A DNA stretch of 64,000 nucleotides, taken from the NCBI RefSeq assembly GCF_000765665.2, contig NZ_JROZ02000004.1:143030-207029 (forward strand), given 5' to 3'. The first letter of the stretch is position 1. Each line of letters opens with the position of its first letter. This DNA comes from Helicobacter sp. MIT 05-5293. GTDB taxonomy: Bacteria; Campylobacterota; Campylobacteria; Campylobacterales; Helicobacteraceae. A program made the position numbers and the translations under genes. Positions 18,774 to 28,208 of the stretch are shown piece after piece. The notes beneath the pieces are model-generated. The model was not told the origin of the DNA. It saw only the letters and a list, made by a program, of their open reading frames with translations, and made no database searches.

Positions 18774-19157
18774 ATGCGTGGCAATAATGCTTATAATTTA
18801 TACCAACAAAATTCAGTTTCCGTAGAATCTCCTGCTAAACTCATCGAGATGCTTTATGAAGGGATTTTAAGATTCTCTGCTCAAGCCAAACGATACATTG
18901 AAGCAGAAGACATCGAGAAAAAAATCTACTACATTAATCGCACAACAGATATTTTTACCGAGCTTCTTAATACGCTTGATTATGATAAAGGTGGCGATGT
19001 AGCTGTGTATCTTACGGGGCTTTATACACACCAAATCAAACTTTTGACACAAGCTAATGTTACTAATGATACGACCAAAGTAGATACCGTTATTAATGTC
19101 GCTAAAGGTCTCTTAGAAGCATGGAGAGAAATTAATCAAGATGAATTGGCTCGATAA
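18774..19157 (+). CDS. fliS: Flagellin chaperone FliS
   Basis: Cytosolic export chaperone of 127 residues that binds the flagellin C-terminus. The typical start MRGNNAYNLYQQNSV and the conserved SPAKLIEMLYEGILRF segment are present. It begins ten bases after fliD with an AAGGAG site. It overlaps the next gene by 17 bases. Confidence 0.96.
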   Translation: MRGNNAYNLYQQNSVSVESPAKLIEMLYEGILRFSAQAKRYIEAEDIEKKIYYINRTTDIFTELLNTLDYDKGGDVAVYLTGLYTHQIKLLTQANVTNDTTKVDTVINVAKGLLEAWREINQDELAR

Positions 19158-19374
19158 ACTCAAGATTGCACTTTTAGAGCAAGATGACCAAAAAGCATTT
19201 GATCTCATTGCTCATTTGCCTGATGATTTAGAATCTAGCCCTTTGGAAGAAAAAATGCAAGCACTTGAGCTTATCCAACAAACCAAAGATCTCTTAGAAT
19301 CAAAACAACTTCAAACCCAAATCTATATGGAACAAATTAAGGCTGCAAAGAAATTTTTAGAAATTCTTGACTGA
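19141..19374 (+). CDS. Small FliT-like flagellar chaperone (HP0754-type)
   Basis: Acidic, helical protein of 77 residues, overlapping the end of fliS. Its position directly after fliS is where fliT lies in many bacteria, and H. pylori has the similarly sized HP0754 here. Sequence similarity to FliT is not obvious by eye, so the role as a FliD chaperone is inferred from context. The predicted structure is two amphipathic helices rich in Leu, Glu and Gln. Confidence 0.65.
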   Translation: MNWLDKLKIALLEQDDQKAFDLIAHLPDDLESSPLEEKMQALELIQQTKDLLESKQLQTQIYMEQIKAAKKFLEILD

Positions 19375-19442
19375 TTTTTTTCAAAACAAGACAGAATATA
19401 GGCATTTTTTCGCATTTTTTACACAATATATGCGCATATACC

Positions 19443-19471
19443 TTGACTTATAGCCAAAAAATTTATAGAAT
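19443..19471 (+). promoter_or_regulatory. Sigma-70 promoter of the HU gene
   Basis: TTGACT and TAGAAT separated by 17 bases, about 34 bases upstream of the HU ATG. This is one of the few promoters here with a good -35. The flanking 19375-19504 gap holds nothing else that I recognise. Confidence 0.6.
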
Positions 19472-19504
19472 AGAATGTTCAAATTTTAATAACAAGGAGT
19501 TTGC

Positions 19505-19792
19505 ATGAACAAGGCAGAATTTGTAGATTTAGTTAAAAAAGTCGGAGAATACGACACAAAAAAAGATGCTGAAAAAGCAATCAATGCTTTTACAGAAGCA
19601 ATTTCTAAAGCACTTTCTAAAAAACAAAGTGTAGAGCTTGTTGGCTTTGGTAAATTTGAAACTGCAATTCAAAAAGCTAAATCAGGAAAAGTTCCCGGAA
19701 CAAACAAAACTTACACTACTAAAGAAAAAAATGTGCCTAAGTTTAGACCCGGAAAAGGTTTAAAAGACCAAGTAGCTAAAGCAAAAAAATAA
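19505..19792 (+). CDS. hup: DNA-binding protein HU
   Basis: Nucleoid protein of 95 residues that bends DNA as a dimer. The conserved start MNKAEFVDLVKK, the core GFGKFETAIQKAKSGKVPGT and the arm region KNVPKFRPGKGLKDQV are present. ATG follows ACAAGGAG. It is a single gene with its own promoter, and a strong hairpin lies immediately downstream. Confidence 0.97.
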   Translation: MNKAEFVDLVKKVGEYDTKKDAEKAINAFTEAISKALSKKQSVELVGFGKFETAIQKAKSGKVPGTNKTYTTKEKNVPKFRPGKGLKDQVAKAKK

Positions 19793-19806
19793 ATATTTGC
19801 TACCCG

Positions 19807-19832
19807 ATAGCCATAAAATTATTTATGGCTAT
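19807..19832. terminator. Bidirectional hairpin between HU and gpsA
   Basis: Perfect 11-bp inverted repeat (ATAGCCATAAA / TTTATGGCTAT) with a 4-nt loop between two convergent genes. It covers the last codons of gpsA. There is no T-tract on either side, so its efficiency as an intrinsic terminator is uncertain. Confidence 0.5.
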
Positions 19833-20763
19833 ACATCAAAGTCGCCAAACTTTCTTTCATACATTTCCCACCTATAATCAAATCAATCTCTCTTGCGATA
19901 GGCGTATAAATACCCTCTCTTTGCCCAATTTGTGTGATTGCATGAGCAGTGATTACTCCTTCAGCCACTTCACCCAATTCTTGGAGTATCAAATCAATCT
20001 TCTTTCCTTCTGCTAATCCCAATCCTACACGATAATTTCGCGACATTGTCGAATTTGAAGTCAAAAATAAATCGCCTGCACCAGATAATCCTAAAAATGT
20101 CTCCATCTTAGCACCAAAATATTCCCCAAACCGACTCATTTCTACCAATCCTCTAGCCAATAGAGAAGCCTTTGCATTTGCGCCAAACTGAAGCCCATCA
20201 CAAATCCCCCCCGCAATAGCAATCACATTTTTATACGCACCTGCGACTTCACCTCCGACCACATCGGGACTTGCATAAGTTTTAATAAATGAAGGCATCA
20301 AGCTACCAAATTCACGGCTTAGGACAAGATTTCTCGAATGTATCACCAATGCGCAGGGTAAAGAGCGCACTACTTCAGAGGCAAAACTAGGTCCGCAAAG
20401 ATAACAAATATTCTTGTGGGGGATAAATTCTTCTAAAATATCACTCACAAATGCACCGCTACCAGCTTCTATTCCTTTGCTTGCGGAGAGAATCTTAATA
20501 TTCTTAGGAAGATTGACAGATTCTATCCAACCTCGTAAAGCCGAAGTCGCAATAGCGACAACAAAATATTCTGCATCTAGTGCTTTGTCATGAGAAACTT
20601 GTCTGATTGACAAACACTTTTGTTGTTGTAATTTTTCATTTAAAGGCGTGAGCAATGAGCCTATATCGCGTCTTGAAACAATACTCACCTCATTTTTTTC
20701 TGCAAGGGCAAAAGCCAATGCCCTACCCCATGCACCTCCTCCAAAAACGCTGATTTTATTCAT
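19819..20763 (-). CDS. gpsA: NAD(P)H-dependent glycerol-3-phosphate dehydrogenase
   Basis: Reduces dihydroxyacetone phosphate to sn-glycerol-3-phosphate, the first step to phospholipids. It has 314 residues. The dinucleotide motif VFGGGAWGRALA is at the N-terminus (GxGxxG-type, with A). LSASKGIE, CGPSFASEV, the catalytic Lys in GAYKNVIAIAGG and a GLSGAGDLFLT segment follow. Two ATGs lie in tandem; the second (20763) has better spacing from AAGGGG. It converges with the HU gene. Confidence 0.95.
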   Translation of the reverse strand: MNKISVFGGGAWGRALAFALAEKNEVSIVSRRDIGSLLTPLNEKLQQQKCLSIRQVSHDKALDAEYFVVAIATSALRGWIESVNLPKNIKILSASKGIEAGSGAFVSDILEEFIPHKNICYLCGPSFASEVVRSLPCALVIHSRNLVLSREFGSLMPSFIKTYASPDVVGGEVAGAYKNVIAIAGGICDGLQFGANAKASLLARGLVEMSRFGEYFGAKMETFLGLSGAGDLFLTSNSTMSRNYRVGLGLAEGKKIDLILQELGEVAEGVITAHAITQIGQREGIYTPIAREIDLIIGGKCMKESLATLMYSHK

Positions 20764-20823
20764 CATTGCCCCTTAATATTTGATTTTTTAGATTTTATCA
20801 AAAGCTTTGACAGATTCGCAAGA

Positions 20824-21492
20824 CTAAAATACATAAGAATAAGTGAGAAAAATCTGTGTCGTAAGCCAATAAGGATTTTGTGTAACAGAATTTTGAGAGG
20901 TCTCAATGTTATTCAAAGCAAAACTTTCTGTCGCATTCATAGAAAACCCTAACATATTCTGATAATTATAAGTTTGCTTAAGTGTGAGAGAAATATGATG
21001 TTGTTCTGCTATCGCAATAATCATACCTACACTATTCATAAGCCCATAAGTCATTGATCTTTGCCCATAATTATAAGCATTCTCTTCATAACGTTGAATC
21101 GTATCATAAGCCTTAATTCTCCCACCTCTTCTCTCCATATTGATTTCTAAACCATTAGAGACAAAAAAACTTAGTTTGAATATTTTGACAGGTTGTATAG
21201 AATAATTCAAACGAAATCCAATCCCATATCGCGACATTGGAGCTTCAAACTCATTTTGAGTCCCTCCTTTGTATAATTCCATTTCAGAATAACCCTCTGC
21301 CTCATAGACATCTGCACCGATGGACAAACCTTGTTTTTCATCAATATGAGGTTTATTTTCAGATTCTTTATCTTTAGACATATTGAGCTGATTTTGCATA
21401 GTATCTGTATGAGATTCGTATATTTCTAGCTCTTCGGCATAACCTAAGACAAAAATAAACACTAATAAAAAAACAATTTTCATCTTTGCCAT
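20824..21492 (-). CDS. Putative small outer-membrane protein, unknown function
   Basis: Protein of 222 residues not recognised as a named family. It has a signal peptide (MAKMKIVFLLVFIFVLGYA, cleavage near residue 19), a short acidic linker, then alternating beta-strand-like segments. The last residues are LTYSYVF, ending in Phe, the usual outer-membrane targeting signal of Gram-negative beta-barrels. The length would suit an eight-stranded barrel. It lies alone between gpsA and the divergent gatB. No operon partner suggests a role. Confidence 0.6.
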   Translation of the reverse strand: MAKMKIVFLLVFIFVLGYAEELEIYESHTDTMQNQLNMSKDKESENKPHIDEKQGLSIGADVYEAEGYSEMELYKGGTQNEFEAPMSRYGIGFRLNYSIQPVKIFKLSFFVSNGLEINMERRGGRIKAYDTIQRYEENAYNYGQRSMTYGLMNSVGMIIAIAEQHHISLTLKQTYNYQNMLGFSMNATESFALNNIETSQNSVTQNPYWLTTQIFLTYSYVF

Positions 21493-21720
21493 TGCCTTTT
21501 TCCCACCACTAACCTTCTATAGATTTGCATTGAATTTGTTTTTTGGAAGTTGTTACCTAAAGATAATAATCGACATTTTATGACTTTTTGGATATTTTTC
21601 TTTATAAATAAAGGATTCTATTCAAAAATGTTTTAAGGGTTTATTAATATTTTATACGCTTTGCTTTATACTAGCATTTTGTATTCCAAATTTTACATTT
21701 TAGATGATTAAGGATTTCCA

Positions 21721-23148
21721 ATGTCAGCTTTTGAAACAATTATTGGTCTTGAAGTTCATGTCCAGCTCAATACAAAAACAAAGATTTTTTGCTCTTGTGC
21801 GACAAGTTTTGGGGAAGAACCCAACAAAAACATTTGTCCCACTTGCTTAGGGCTTCCGGGTGCTTTACCTGTGCTCAATCGTGAAGTCGTCAAAAAAGCA
21901 ATCGCGTTTGGCACTGCAATCAATGCAGAGATCAATCAAAACTCCGTATTTGCAAGAAAAAATTATTTTTATCCCGATTTACCTAAAGCTTACCAAATCA
22001 GCCAATACGAGATTCCCATTGTCGGACGTGGGAGTATTAGCATAGAAATCAATGGAGAATCCAAAATCATAGGCGTTACGCGCGCTCATATGGAAGAAGA
22101 TGCGGGTAAAAATATTCATGAAAATGACCATTCTAAAGTCGATTTGAATCGTGCCTGCACACCCTTACTTGAAATCGTCAGTGAGCCTGATATGAGAAAC
22201 TCCGATGAGGCAATTGCTTATCTTAAAAAACTTCACTCAATCGTGCGCTTTTTGGGAATCTCTGATGCAAATATGCAAGAAGGAAGTTTCCGATGTGATG
22301 CAAATGTCTCTATTCGCCCCAAAGGTGATTCTCAACTCTACACCCGCGTAGAAATTAAGAATCTCAACTCCTTTAAGTTTATCCAAAAAGCGATTGAATA
22401 CGAAGTAGAACGACAAATAGAAGCATGGGAAAATGGCAACTATGCCCAAAAAGTCGTCCAAGAAACGCGTCTTTTTGACACCACAAAAGGCATTACTCGC
22501 TCAATGCGTGGCAAAGAAGAGGCAGCTGATTATCGCTATTTTCCTGACCCTGACCTTTTGCCTGTGCATATTGACAAGATTCTCATGCAAGAAGGAAGAC
22601 AAATACCCGAAATGCCTGATGAAAAAAAAGCGCGTTATATCAAAGATTTTGGCATTAAAGAATCTGATGCAAGCGTGCTGATAGGAGAGCTGGAGCGAGC
22701 TTTGTATTTTGAAGAAATGATTGCATTTGGAGCAAGTCCAAAAGGTGCGCTTACTTGGCTTACAACGGAGCTTTTAGGACGATTAAAAGCAGAGAATAAT
22801 TTACAAAATTGCGGCATTACCTCACAGACTTTAGCCATGCTTGTTAAACGCATTGATGAGAGCAAAATCAGCGGAAAAAGTGGCAAAGAAATCCTTGATG
22901 TCCTGATAGAGCAAAAAGGTGGCGATGTAGATTCTCTGATTGACACGATGGGATTGGCACAAGTCAATGACGATGGGGCTTTATTAGAATCTATTGAGGC
23001 AGTATTACGCGACAATTCCGATAAAGTCGCAGAATACAAAAGCGGTAAAGACAAGCTATTTGGATTCTTTGTCGGACAAGTGATGAAAAATTCTAAAGGG
23101 GCAAATCCCGCACGCGTCAATGAATTATTGAAAGAAAAACTACAATAA
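21721..23148 (+). CDS. gatB: Asp-tRNA(Asn)/Glu-tRNA(Gln) amidotransferase subunit B
   Basis: Subunit of GatCAB, which converts misacylated Glu-tRNA(Gln) and Asp-tRNA(Asn) to the amide forms. This is essential where glutaminyl-tRNA synthetase is absent. It has 475 residues, standard length. The start contains [19 protein letters not shown], and the zinc-site cysteines (CSC, CPTC) are intact. The C-terminal YqeY-like tail ends [15 protein letters not shown]. gatA and gatC are not in this window. A TATACT box at 21667 may be its -10. Confidence 0.97.
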   Translation: MSAFETIIGLEVHVQLNTKTKIFCSCATSFGEEPNKNICPTCLGLPGALPVLNREVVKKAIAFGTAINAEINQNSVFARKNYFYPDLPKAYQISQYEIPIVGRGSISIEINGESKIIGVTRAHMEEDAGKNIHENDHSKVDLNRACTPLLEIVSEPDMRNSDEAIAYLKKLHSIVRFLGISDANMQEGSFRCDANVSIRPKGDSQLYTRVEIKNLNSFKFIQKAIEYEVERQIEAWENGNYAQKVVQETRLFDTTKGITRSMRGKEEAADYRYFPDPDLLPVHIDKILMQEGRQIPEMPDEKKARYIKDFGIKESDASVLIGELERALYFEEMIAFGASPKGALTWLTTELLGRLKAENNLQNCGITSQTLAMLVKRIDESKISGKSGKEILDVLIEQKGGDVDSLIDTMGLAQVNDDGALLESIEAVLRDNSDKVAEYKSGKDKLFGFFVGQVMKNSKGANPARVNELLKEKLQ

Positions 23149-23152
23149 TCCC

Positions 23153-23177
23153 ACAGAATCTAGCTTTAAGATTCTGT
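23153..23177 (+). terminator. Hairpin downstream of gatB
   Basis: A 9-bp perfect inverted repeat (ACAGAATCT / AGATTCTGT) with a 7-nt loop begins four bases after the gatB stop. The following sequence is only weakly T-rich, so termination is probable but not certain. Confidence 0.5.
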
Positions 23178-23263
23178 TATATTGTCAATCCCTATCGGTG
23201 AGATTTTTATCTTTAGCACAGCTAGAATCTCGCCAATCAAGTTCCGTATTCCACAAGAGATTG

Positions 23264-23272
23264 TGTTATAAT
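23264..23272 (+). promoter_or_regulatory. Extended -10 promoter of the ATP-grasp glycan gene
   Basis: TGTTATAAT, an extended -10, lies 30 bases upstream of the ATG at 23302. The ribosome-binding site is CAAGGAG. Confidence 0.55.
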
Positions 23273-23301
23273 GCACCCTATATTCATCACAAGGAGCTTT
23301 A

Positions 23302-24421
23302 ATGTCAAATATCCTCAAATCCCTTAAATCCTCTATCAAGCAAAGTTCTGCTTATACTTCTTATCGTGCGTGGCGCGCTAAAGTAAAAGAGCGCAGAGAA
23401 TCTAATCTAAGCGATACCCAATACTTTTCTCGCAGACATAAACATATCTTTGGCTACACGCCCCATTTCAAAAAACCTCAAACCTTTAACGAAAAGATTA
23501 TTCATCGTGTTTTATACGACAGACGACCAATATACACAGCATTAGCCGATAAACTCAAAGCGAGAATCTATGTTGCTTCTATGCTTCAAGATTTCTATAC
23601 TCCCAATGATGTAGCTTTTAACGGGGGGGGGGGCAGTAGATTCTAATATTTCCCAAAAGTCTTCCTCGCTCCTTTTTAAGCCCATTGATGATTTAGAATC
23701 TCTCCTTTTTGCGACAAATGTTTGCCCCTTTCTCCCTAAACTTTATGGAATCTATAAAAATTTTGATGCGATAGATTTTCACACATTGCCTCAATCTTTT
23801 GTGATAAAAACTAACCACGATTGCGGAGGTATCGTGATTGTAGAAGATAAAAAATCTTTTTTAAAAGATGAAGCGCGACTGAAATCAGCCAAAGAAAAAA
23901 TCGAAAAACACTTGCAGACAAATTATTACTCCTTATATAGAGAATGGCACTACAAAGATATTGAACCCCGCGTGTTTGTAGAAGAATTATTACTCAAAGA
24001 AAAACCTCAAAATAGCGACCAAAGCACGACAAACACTAGCCCTGAAGTGCCTGATGACTATAAATTTCATTGTTTTGGCAAACAAACCTTTATTCAAATT
24101 GATACAGACAGATTCACTAATCACACAAGGACGATTTTTAATGAAAAGTGGGAGAAACAGCCCTTTATCTTTGGCTATCCCACACCAGATTACACACCAC
24201 AAAAACCACAGAATCTAAACACAATGTTAGCAATCGCACAAAAATTAAGCGAAAAAATGGAAGTAGGATATGTGCGCGTGGATTTATATGAAGTAAATTG
24301 TGCAGATTCTAGTCAAAATCCTGTCATTGTGGGTGAGCTTACCTTCACACATGGGGGAGGGACAGAACATTTTAATCCTCCAGAATGGGATAAAAATTTT
24401 GGGGATTTGTGGAAACTCTAG
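23302..24421 (+). CDS. TupA-like ATP-grasp glycan protein, phase-variable, currently OFF (G11)
   Basis: Gene of about 372 codons interrupted by a run of 11 G at 23623-23633. In the present sequence translation from the ATG at 23302 stops at 23646 after GGGGSRF. The frame one base away is open through the tract (AVDSNISQ...) to a stop at 24421, so G10 would give a full-length protein. The joined product has a basic N-terminus, RKP-type FNEKIIHRVLYDRRP, then LPQSFVIKTNHDCGG and an ATP-grasp-like end (VGYVRVDLYEV, GELTFTHGGG). TupA-like ATP-grasp proteins are found in polysaccharide and teichuronopeptide loci. The exact reaction is unknown. Confidence 0.85.
23623..23633 (+). repeat. Poly-G tract, 11 G (phase switch, OFF)
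   Basis: Homopolymer inside a coding frame, near codon 108 of the ATP-grasp gene. Loss of one G restores the downstream frame. Confidence 0.95.
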
Positions 24422-24518
24422 CATAAAGATTCATTAATCTCTATCACAGAATCCACATTATTTGCGATAAACGAAGCCCATACGCTATAATTATTGCGAT
24501 TCTGTAATCATTTTTAAC

Positions 24519-24524
24519 TATAAT
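24519..24524 (+). promoter_or_regulatory. -10 box of the UDP-xylose synthase operon
   Basis: TATAAT 29 bases upstream of the ATG. The UDP-sugar gene therefore appears to have its own promoter, independent of the upstream switched gene. Confidence 0.5.
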
Positions 24525-24552
24525 TACACCAAATACATAGTAAGGGGGCTTA

Positions 24553-25491
24553 ATGCAAAGTAAAAAAATTCTAGTAACCGGTGGGGCTGGATTCTTAGGT
24601 TCGCATTTATGCGAGAGGCTTTTAGAGCATGGCAATGAAGTGCTATGCGTGGATAATCTTTTCACCGGCACAAAGGCAAATATCGCACACCTGCTAAGCC
24701 ACCCACGCTTTGAGTTTATGCGCCATGATGTAACTTTCCCGCTGTATGTGGAAATCGATGAGATTTACAATCTCGCTTGCCCCGCTTCGCCTGTGCATTA
24801 TCAATTTGACCCCGTGCAAACGACCAAAACCTCTGTAATGGGTGCAATCAATATGCTAGGACTTGCAAAACGCACAAAAGCAAAGATTCTCCAAGCAAGC
24901 ACGAGTGAAGTCTATGGAGACCCCGAAATCCACCCTCAAATAGAATCCTATCGCGGAAGTGTCAATCCTATCGGTATTCGAGCATGTTATGATGAGGGCA
25001 AACGATGCGCAGAAACGCTCTTTTTTGACTATCAAAGACAGCACAATCTCAACATTAAAGTAATGAGAATCTTTAATACTTACGGACCGCGTATGCACCC
25101 AAATGATGGGCGTGTGGTAAGCAATTTTATCATTCAAGCACTCAAAGGTGAAGACATTAGCATTTATGGGGAGGGTAAGCAAACGCGAAGTTTTTGCTAT
25201 GTCGATGACCTCATCAATGGAATGATTAAGCTAATGAATAGCCCTGATGGATTCTATGGGCCTGTCAATATTGGGAATCCAAAGGAATTTACGATTTTAG
25301 AACTAGCCCAGCTTGTCATAGAACTCACTCAATCCAAATCCAAAATCACTTTCCACCCATTGCCTGAAGATGACCCCAAGCAACGACAACCCGACATCAC
25401 CCTAGCAAAGCAAGAACTGCAATGGCAGCCTACCATTGAGCTAAAAGAGGGTTTAAGTAAAACAATAGAATACTTCAAAGATTTCGTATGA
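24553..25491 (+). CDS. UDP-glucuronate decarboxylase (UDP-xylose synthase)
   Basis: Extended short-chain dehydrogenase of 312 residues. Visible features are the NAD motif GGAGFLG (10-16), [10 protein letters not shown] (115-124) with the family Glu at 119, and catalytic YDEGK (Tyr146, Lys150). RACYDEGKR and [10 protein letters not shown] are typical of UXS, as is [11 protein letters not shown] with its Arg. These separate it from GalE and RmlB, which have YxxSK. It converts UDP-glucuronate to UDP-xylose in the cytoplasm. The last bases overlap the next gene (ATGA). It lies between two phase-variable glycan genes and probably supplies their sugar donor. Confidence 0.9.
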   Translation: MQSKKILVTGGAGFLGSHLCERLLEHGNEVLCVDNLFTGTKANIAHLLSHPRFEFMRHDVTFPLYVEIDEIYNLACPASPVHYQFDPVQTTKTSVMGAINMLGLAKRTKAKILQASTSEVYGDPEIHPQIESYRGSVNPIGIRACYDEGKRCAETLFFDYQRQHNLNIKVMRIFNTYGPRMHPNDGRVVSNFIIQALKGEDISIYGEGKQTRSFCYVDDLINGMIKLMNSPDGFYGPVNIGNPKEFTILELAQLVIELTQSKSKITFHPLPEDDPKQRQPDITLAKQELQWQPTIELKEGLSKTIEYFKDFV

Positions 25492-26484
25492 AAAATAATT
25501 ATTTTCTCTACAATTGCAAAGGTATCGGGCGTAGCCTTGTGCCTAGTATTTTCTTGCCTAAAAATCGCGAAAAGATTCTCCATAATGTGCAGGATAGAGC
25601 AGATATTAGCTATATCAAATCACGCGTGGATTATTACTGCCAAATGAAAGAAAAAGTCAGTCTTGATGATGAGGCAAAGAGTCTTGATTATTTGCGTTTT
25701 AGCCGCAAACAAAGCGTGTATTTTTTTGATACTTACGAATACACACGCTATTTTCCCCAAGACTTCAAGGCACATTTTGCATTTGGCGATGTGAATTTTA
25801 TCTGCCCTAAACCTTCTATCACGAAATCCCGCCCGATTGCATCTTATGCACAAAAACTACAAAGTGATGCGGGGGGGGGGGATAGAATCTTCTTATTCTA
25901 ACTCGACCTTACTTAATCTCGCAAAAGTGCGGCATTTTACTTTTATCAAAGACCCCTATCATTTTGAAGAAAAACAAAACCTGCTTTTTTATCGCGGGGC
26001 GATTTATCAAGCCCATCGCACAGAGTTTTTTAAACAATATTTCAACCATCACTTATGTGATTTAGGACATACCGGCAGTAAAAGCATTTATCAGCAATGG
26101 CAAAAACCAAAAGTCAGCATTGCTAAACACTTGCCCTACAAATTTCTTCTCTCACTAGAAGGCAATGATGTAGCAAGCAACCTCAAATGGGTGATGAGCT
26201 CAAATTCTCTCTGCATTATGCCAAAGCCAAAATTTGAGACTTGGTTTATGGAAGACACACTTTTACCCAATGTGCATTATGTGCAAATTGCACCCAATTA
26301 CGCGGATTTAGAAGAAAAGCTCGAATACTTTATTGCCCACCCAAATGAAGCAAAAGAGATTATTGCTAATGCGCATCAGTATATTGAGCAATTTCTCAAT
26401 CCACAAAGAGAATCTATCATCTCACTTTTAGTGCTTGAAAAATACTTTTACTATACCGGACAAACTGAAACATTACGCATTTGA
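25488..26484 (+). CDS. GT90/CAP10-type glycosyltransferase, phase-variable, currently OFF (G11)
   Basis: Gene of about 331 codons split by a run of 11 G at 25871-25881. The frame from ATG 25488 ends at 25901 (GGGDRIFLF). The frame continuing as [11 protein letters not shown] is open to 26484, so G10 restores it. The C-terminal half has the GT90 pattern: [21 protein letters not shown], written here as its core only, then [12 protein letters not shown] and [18 protein letters not shown]90 includes xylosyl- and glucosyltransferases and bacterial LPS enzymes. The overlap with the UDP-xylose synthase gene suggests xylose transfer to LPS or capsule; this is inference. Confidence 0.85.
25871..25881 (+). 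repeat. Poly-G tract, 11 G (phase switch, OFF)
   Basis: Homopolymer near codon 128 of the GT90 gene. It has the same length and the same off-by-one frame state as the tract in the ATP-grasp gene. Confidence 0.95.
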
Positions 26485-26561
26485 ATAAAATTGAAATGAG
26501 GTGGTGTTTAGAAAATATCGACACCCATTGCGCATACGCGCAATGAAATGTCTAAACTTGT

Positions 26562-28208
26562 TTATTTAACAAGTGGTATCGCATCAGGTATGATTGTAGG
26601 TAAGAACATAGTGATAATTGCCGTCCAGATTCCAATAAGAATAATGAACGCCACAGAATATTTCAAAGTGAATTTGAAAAGGTCTGATTCTTTACCGACT
26701 AATCCCACAGCTGCACATGCAATCGCAATACTTTGTGGGCTAATCATTTTACCGACAACACCACCTACAGAGTTTGCAGCCAAGAATAAAGTTTCTTTGA
26801 TACCTAATTCTTGAGCTGTAACTTGTTGAAGCGGACCAAAGAGGAGGTTTGAACTCGTATCGCTTCCTGTGATAAACACACCAAGCCAACCAATAACAGG
26901 GCTAAAGAATGCGAATAAATCGCCTGTCTTAGAAAACGCAATACCTAAAGTTGTGCTCATACCGCTATTTTTTGATACGAATGCAAAAGCAACTACAAGC
27001 CCAATAGTAATACAAGGGATTGCCATTTCTTTCAAAGTATCCCAGAAACAATCCGCCGCATCGCTTGCTTTAATCCTTAAGAACCAAATCGTTAGGAATG
27101 CTGCGACCAAAATCGCTGTGCCTGCTTGCAAAGCAACAAAATTGATAGGAAGTGTCAAAGCGACATTAGCACCGCTAGGTGTTTGGATTGATTGAGCAAT
27201 ATTATTAAAGGCAATTGTTACTTGTGTGTAATCAAAAAGCGCACCTTTTGCGAAAAGTGCCTTAAACCATGGTTGTGTCCAAATAATAATACACAAAACA
27301 AGCAAGATGAAAGGTAACCATGCCTTAAAGACTTGCCCAAGCCCTAATGTATTCTTATGAGAAAAATCTTTTTCATCATCAAGTCTAAAGATCTCTTTAG
27401 GCTGCCAAATGCGTAAGAATAAAGTGGTGCAAGCAAGTGAAACAATTGCTGAAGCAATATCTGGTAATTCTGCACCCAAAAAGTTAGAGCTGATAAATTG
27501 TGTGGTTGTGAAAGTTACAGCTGCTACAAGAATAGCTGGGAAAGTTTGTCTCACACCTTTAAAGCCGTCCATTAAAAATACAATAAAGAAAGGTATCGTC
27601 AAACTTAAAGGCACAAGCATTCTACCCACCATCGCAGCAACAGCTTGTTGTTCAATCCCTACAAGGTTTGTCATCGCAATGATTGGAATCCCAACTGCCC
27701 CAAAAGCCACAGGCGCAGTATTAGCAATCAGACAAAGTCCCGCAGCATACAATGGGCGAAGTCCCAATCCCACAAGCAAAGCTGCAGTAATTGCTACTGG
27801 TCCGCCAAAACCAATCGCACCTTCCAAAAATGAGCCAAAACAAAAACCAATCAAAATCACTTGGATTCTATGGTCAGGTGTGATACTCATAACACTTTGT
27901 TTAATGACTTCAAATGAACCCGATTTTACCGAAAGCTTATAGAGGAAAATCGCTGCGATAATAATCCATGCGATAGGCCAAATCCCTTGAGCAAAACCTT
28001 GAACGAAACTTGCCCCCACAAGCGAAAAGGGCATCTCATAAGCAACCACTGCTAATACCGAAGCAAACACAACGGTTAAGAATCCAGCCTGATAACCCTT
28101 CAACTTAAAAACCAATAAACAAGCTAGAAAACATGCGATAGGCAAAAAAGCAACTAACGCGCTTAACCATATATTCGATAATGGGTCATAGACTTGCTGC
28201 CATACCAT
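26562..28208 (-). CDS. lldP: L-lactate permease (LldP/LctP family)
   Basis: Proton-coupled lactate (and glycolate) importer of the inner membrane. It has 548 residues from the ATG at 28208, preceded by GGAAGGAG; a longer TTG reading from 28226 includes that site. It has about 13 membrane segments, with family motifs GFGSFLEGAIGFGGPVAI-like (FCFGSFLEGAIGFGGP here) and GSDTSSNLLFGPLQ near the C-terminus. It is divergent from lutABC, so uptake and oxidation of lactate share one intergenic control region. Confidence 0.95.
   Translation of the reverse strand: MVWQQVYDPLSNIWLSALVAFLPIACFLACLLVFKLKGYQAGFLTVVFASVLAVVAYEMPFSLVGASFVQGFAQGIWPIAWIIIAAIFLYKLSVKSGSFEVIKQSVMSITPDHRIQVILIGFCFGSFLEGAIGFGGPVAITAALLVGLGLRPLYAAGLCLIANTAPVAFGAVGIPIIAMTNLVGIEQQAVAAMVGRMLVPLSLTIPFFIVFLMDGFKGVRQTFPAILVAAVTFTTTQFISSNFLGAELPDIASAIVSLACTTLFLRIWQPKEIFRLDDEKDFSHKNTLGLGQVFKAWLPFILLVLCIIIWTQPWFKALFAKGALFDYTQVTIAFNNIAQSIQTPSGANVALTLPINFVALQAGTAILVAAFLTIWFLRIKASDAADCFWDTLKEMAIPCITIGLVVAFAFVSKNSGMSTTLGIAFSKTGDLFAFFSPVIGWLGVFITGSDTSSNLLFGPLQQVTAQELGIKETLFLAANSVGGVVGKMISPQSIAIACAAVGLVGKESDLFKFTLKYSVAFIILIGIWTAIITMFLPTIIPDAIPLVK

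Noticed and set aside
22635..23120. Minus-strand frame of 161 codons inside gatB
   Set aside because: It is antisense to the conserved C-terminal part of GatB, with Ser/Pro-rich low-complexity translation and no promoter.
24553..25491. GalE or RmlB (UDP-glucose epimerase or dTDP-glucose dehydratase) for the UDP-sugar enzyme
   Set aside because: The active site reads YDEGK, and the SEVYGDP and RSFCYVDDL context is that of UDP-glucuronate decarboxylase.
23302..26484. Reading the two split glycan genes as ordinary pseudogenes
   Set aside because: Each has a single interruption, exactly at a long G run, and both halves remain coherent in the frame reached by losing one G. A homopolymer assembly error remains possible.
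27409..27942. Open plus-strand frame of 177 codons opposite the lactate permease
   Set aside because: It lies wholly within a strongly conserved membrane-protein gene on the other strand. It has no family motif, and its Lys/Ala/Pro-rich composition is what antisense of a hydrophobic gene gives.
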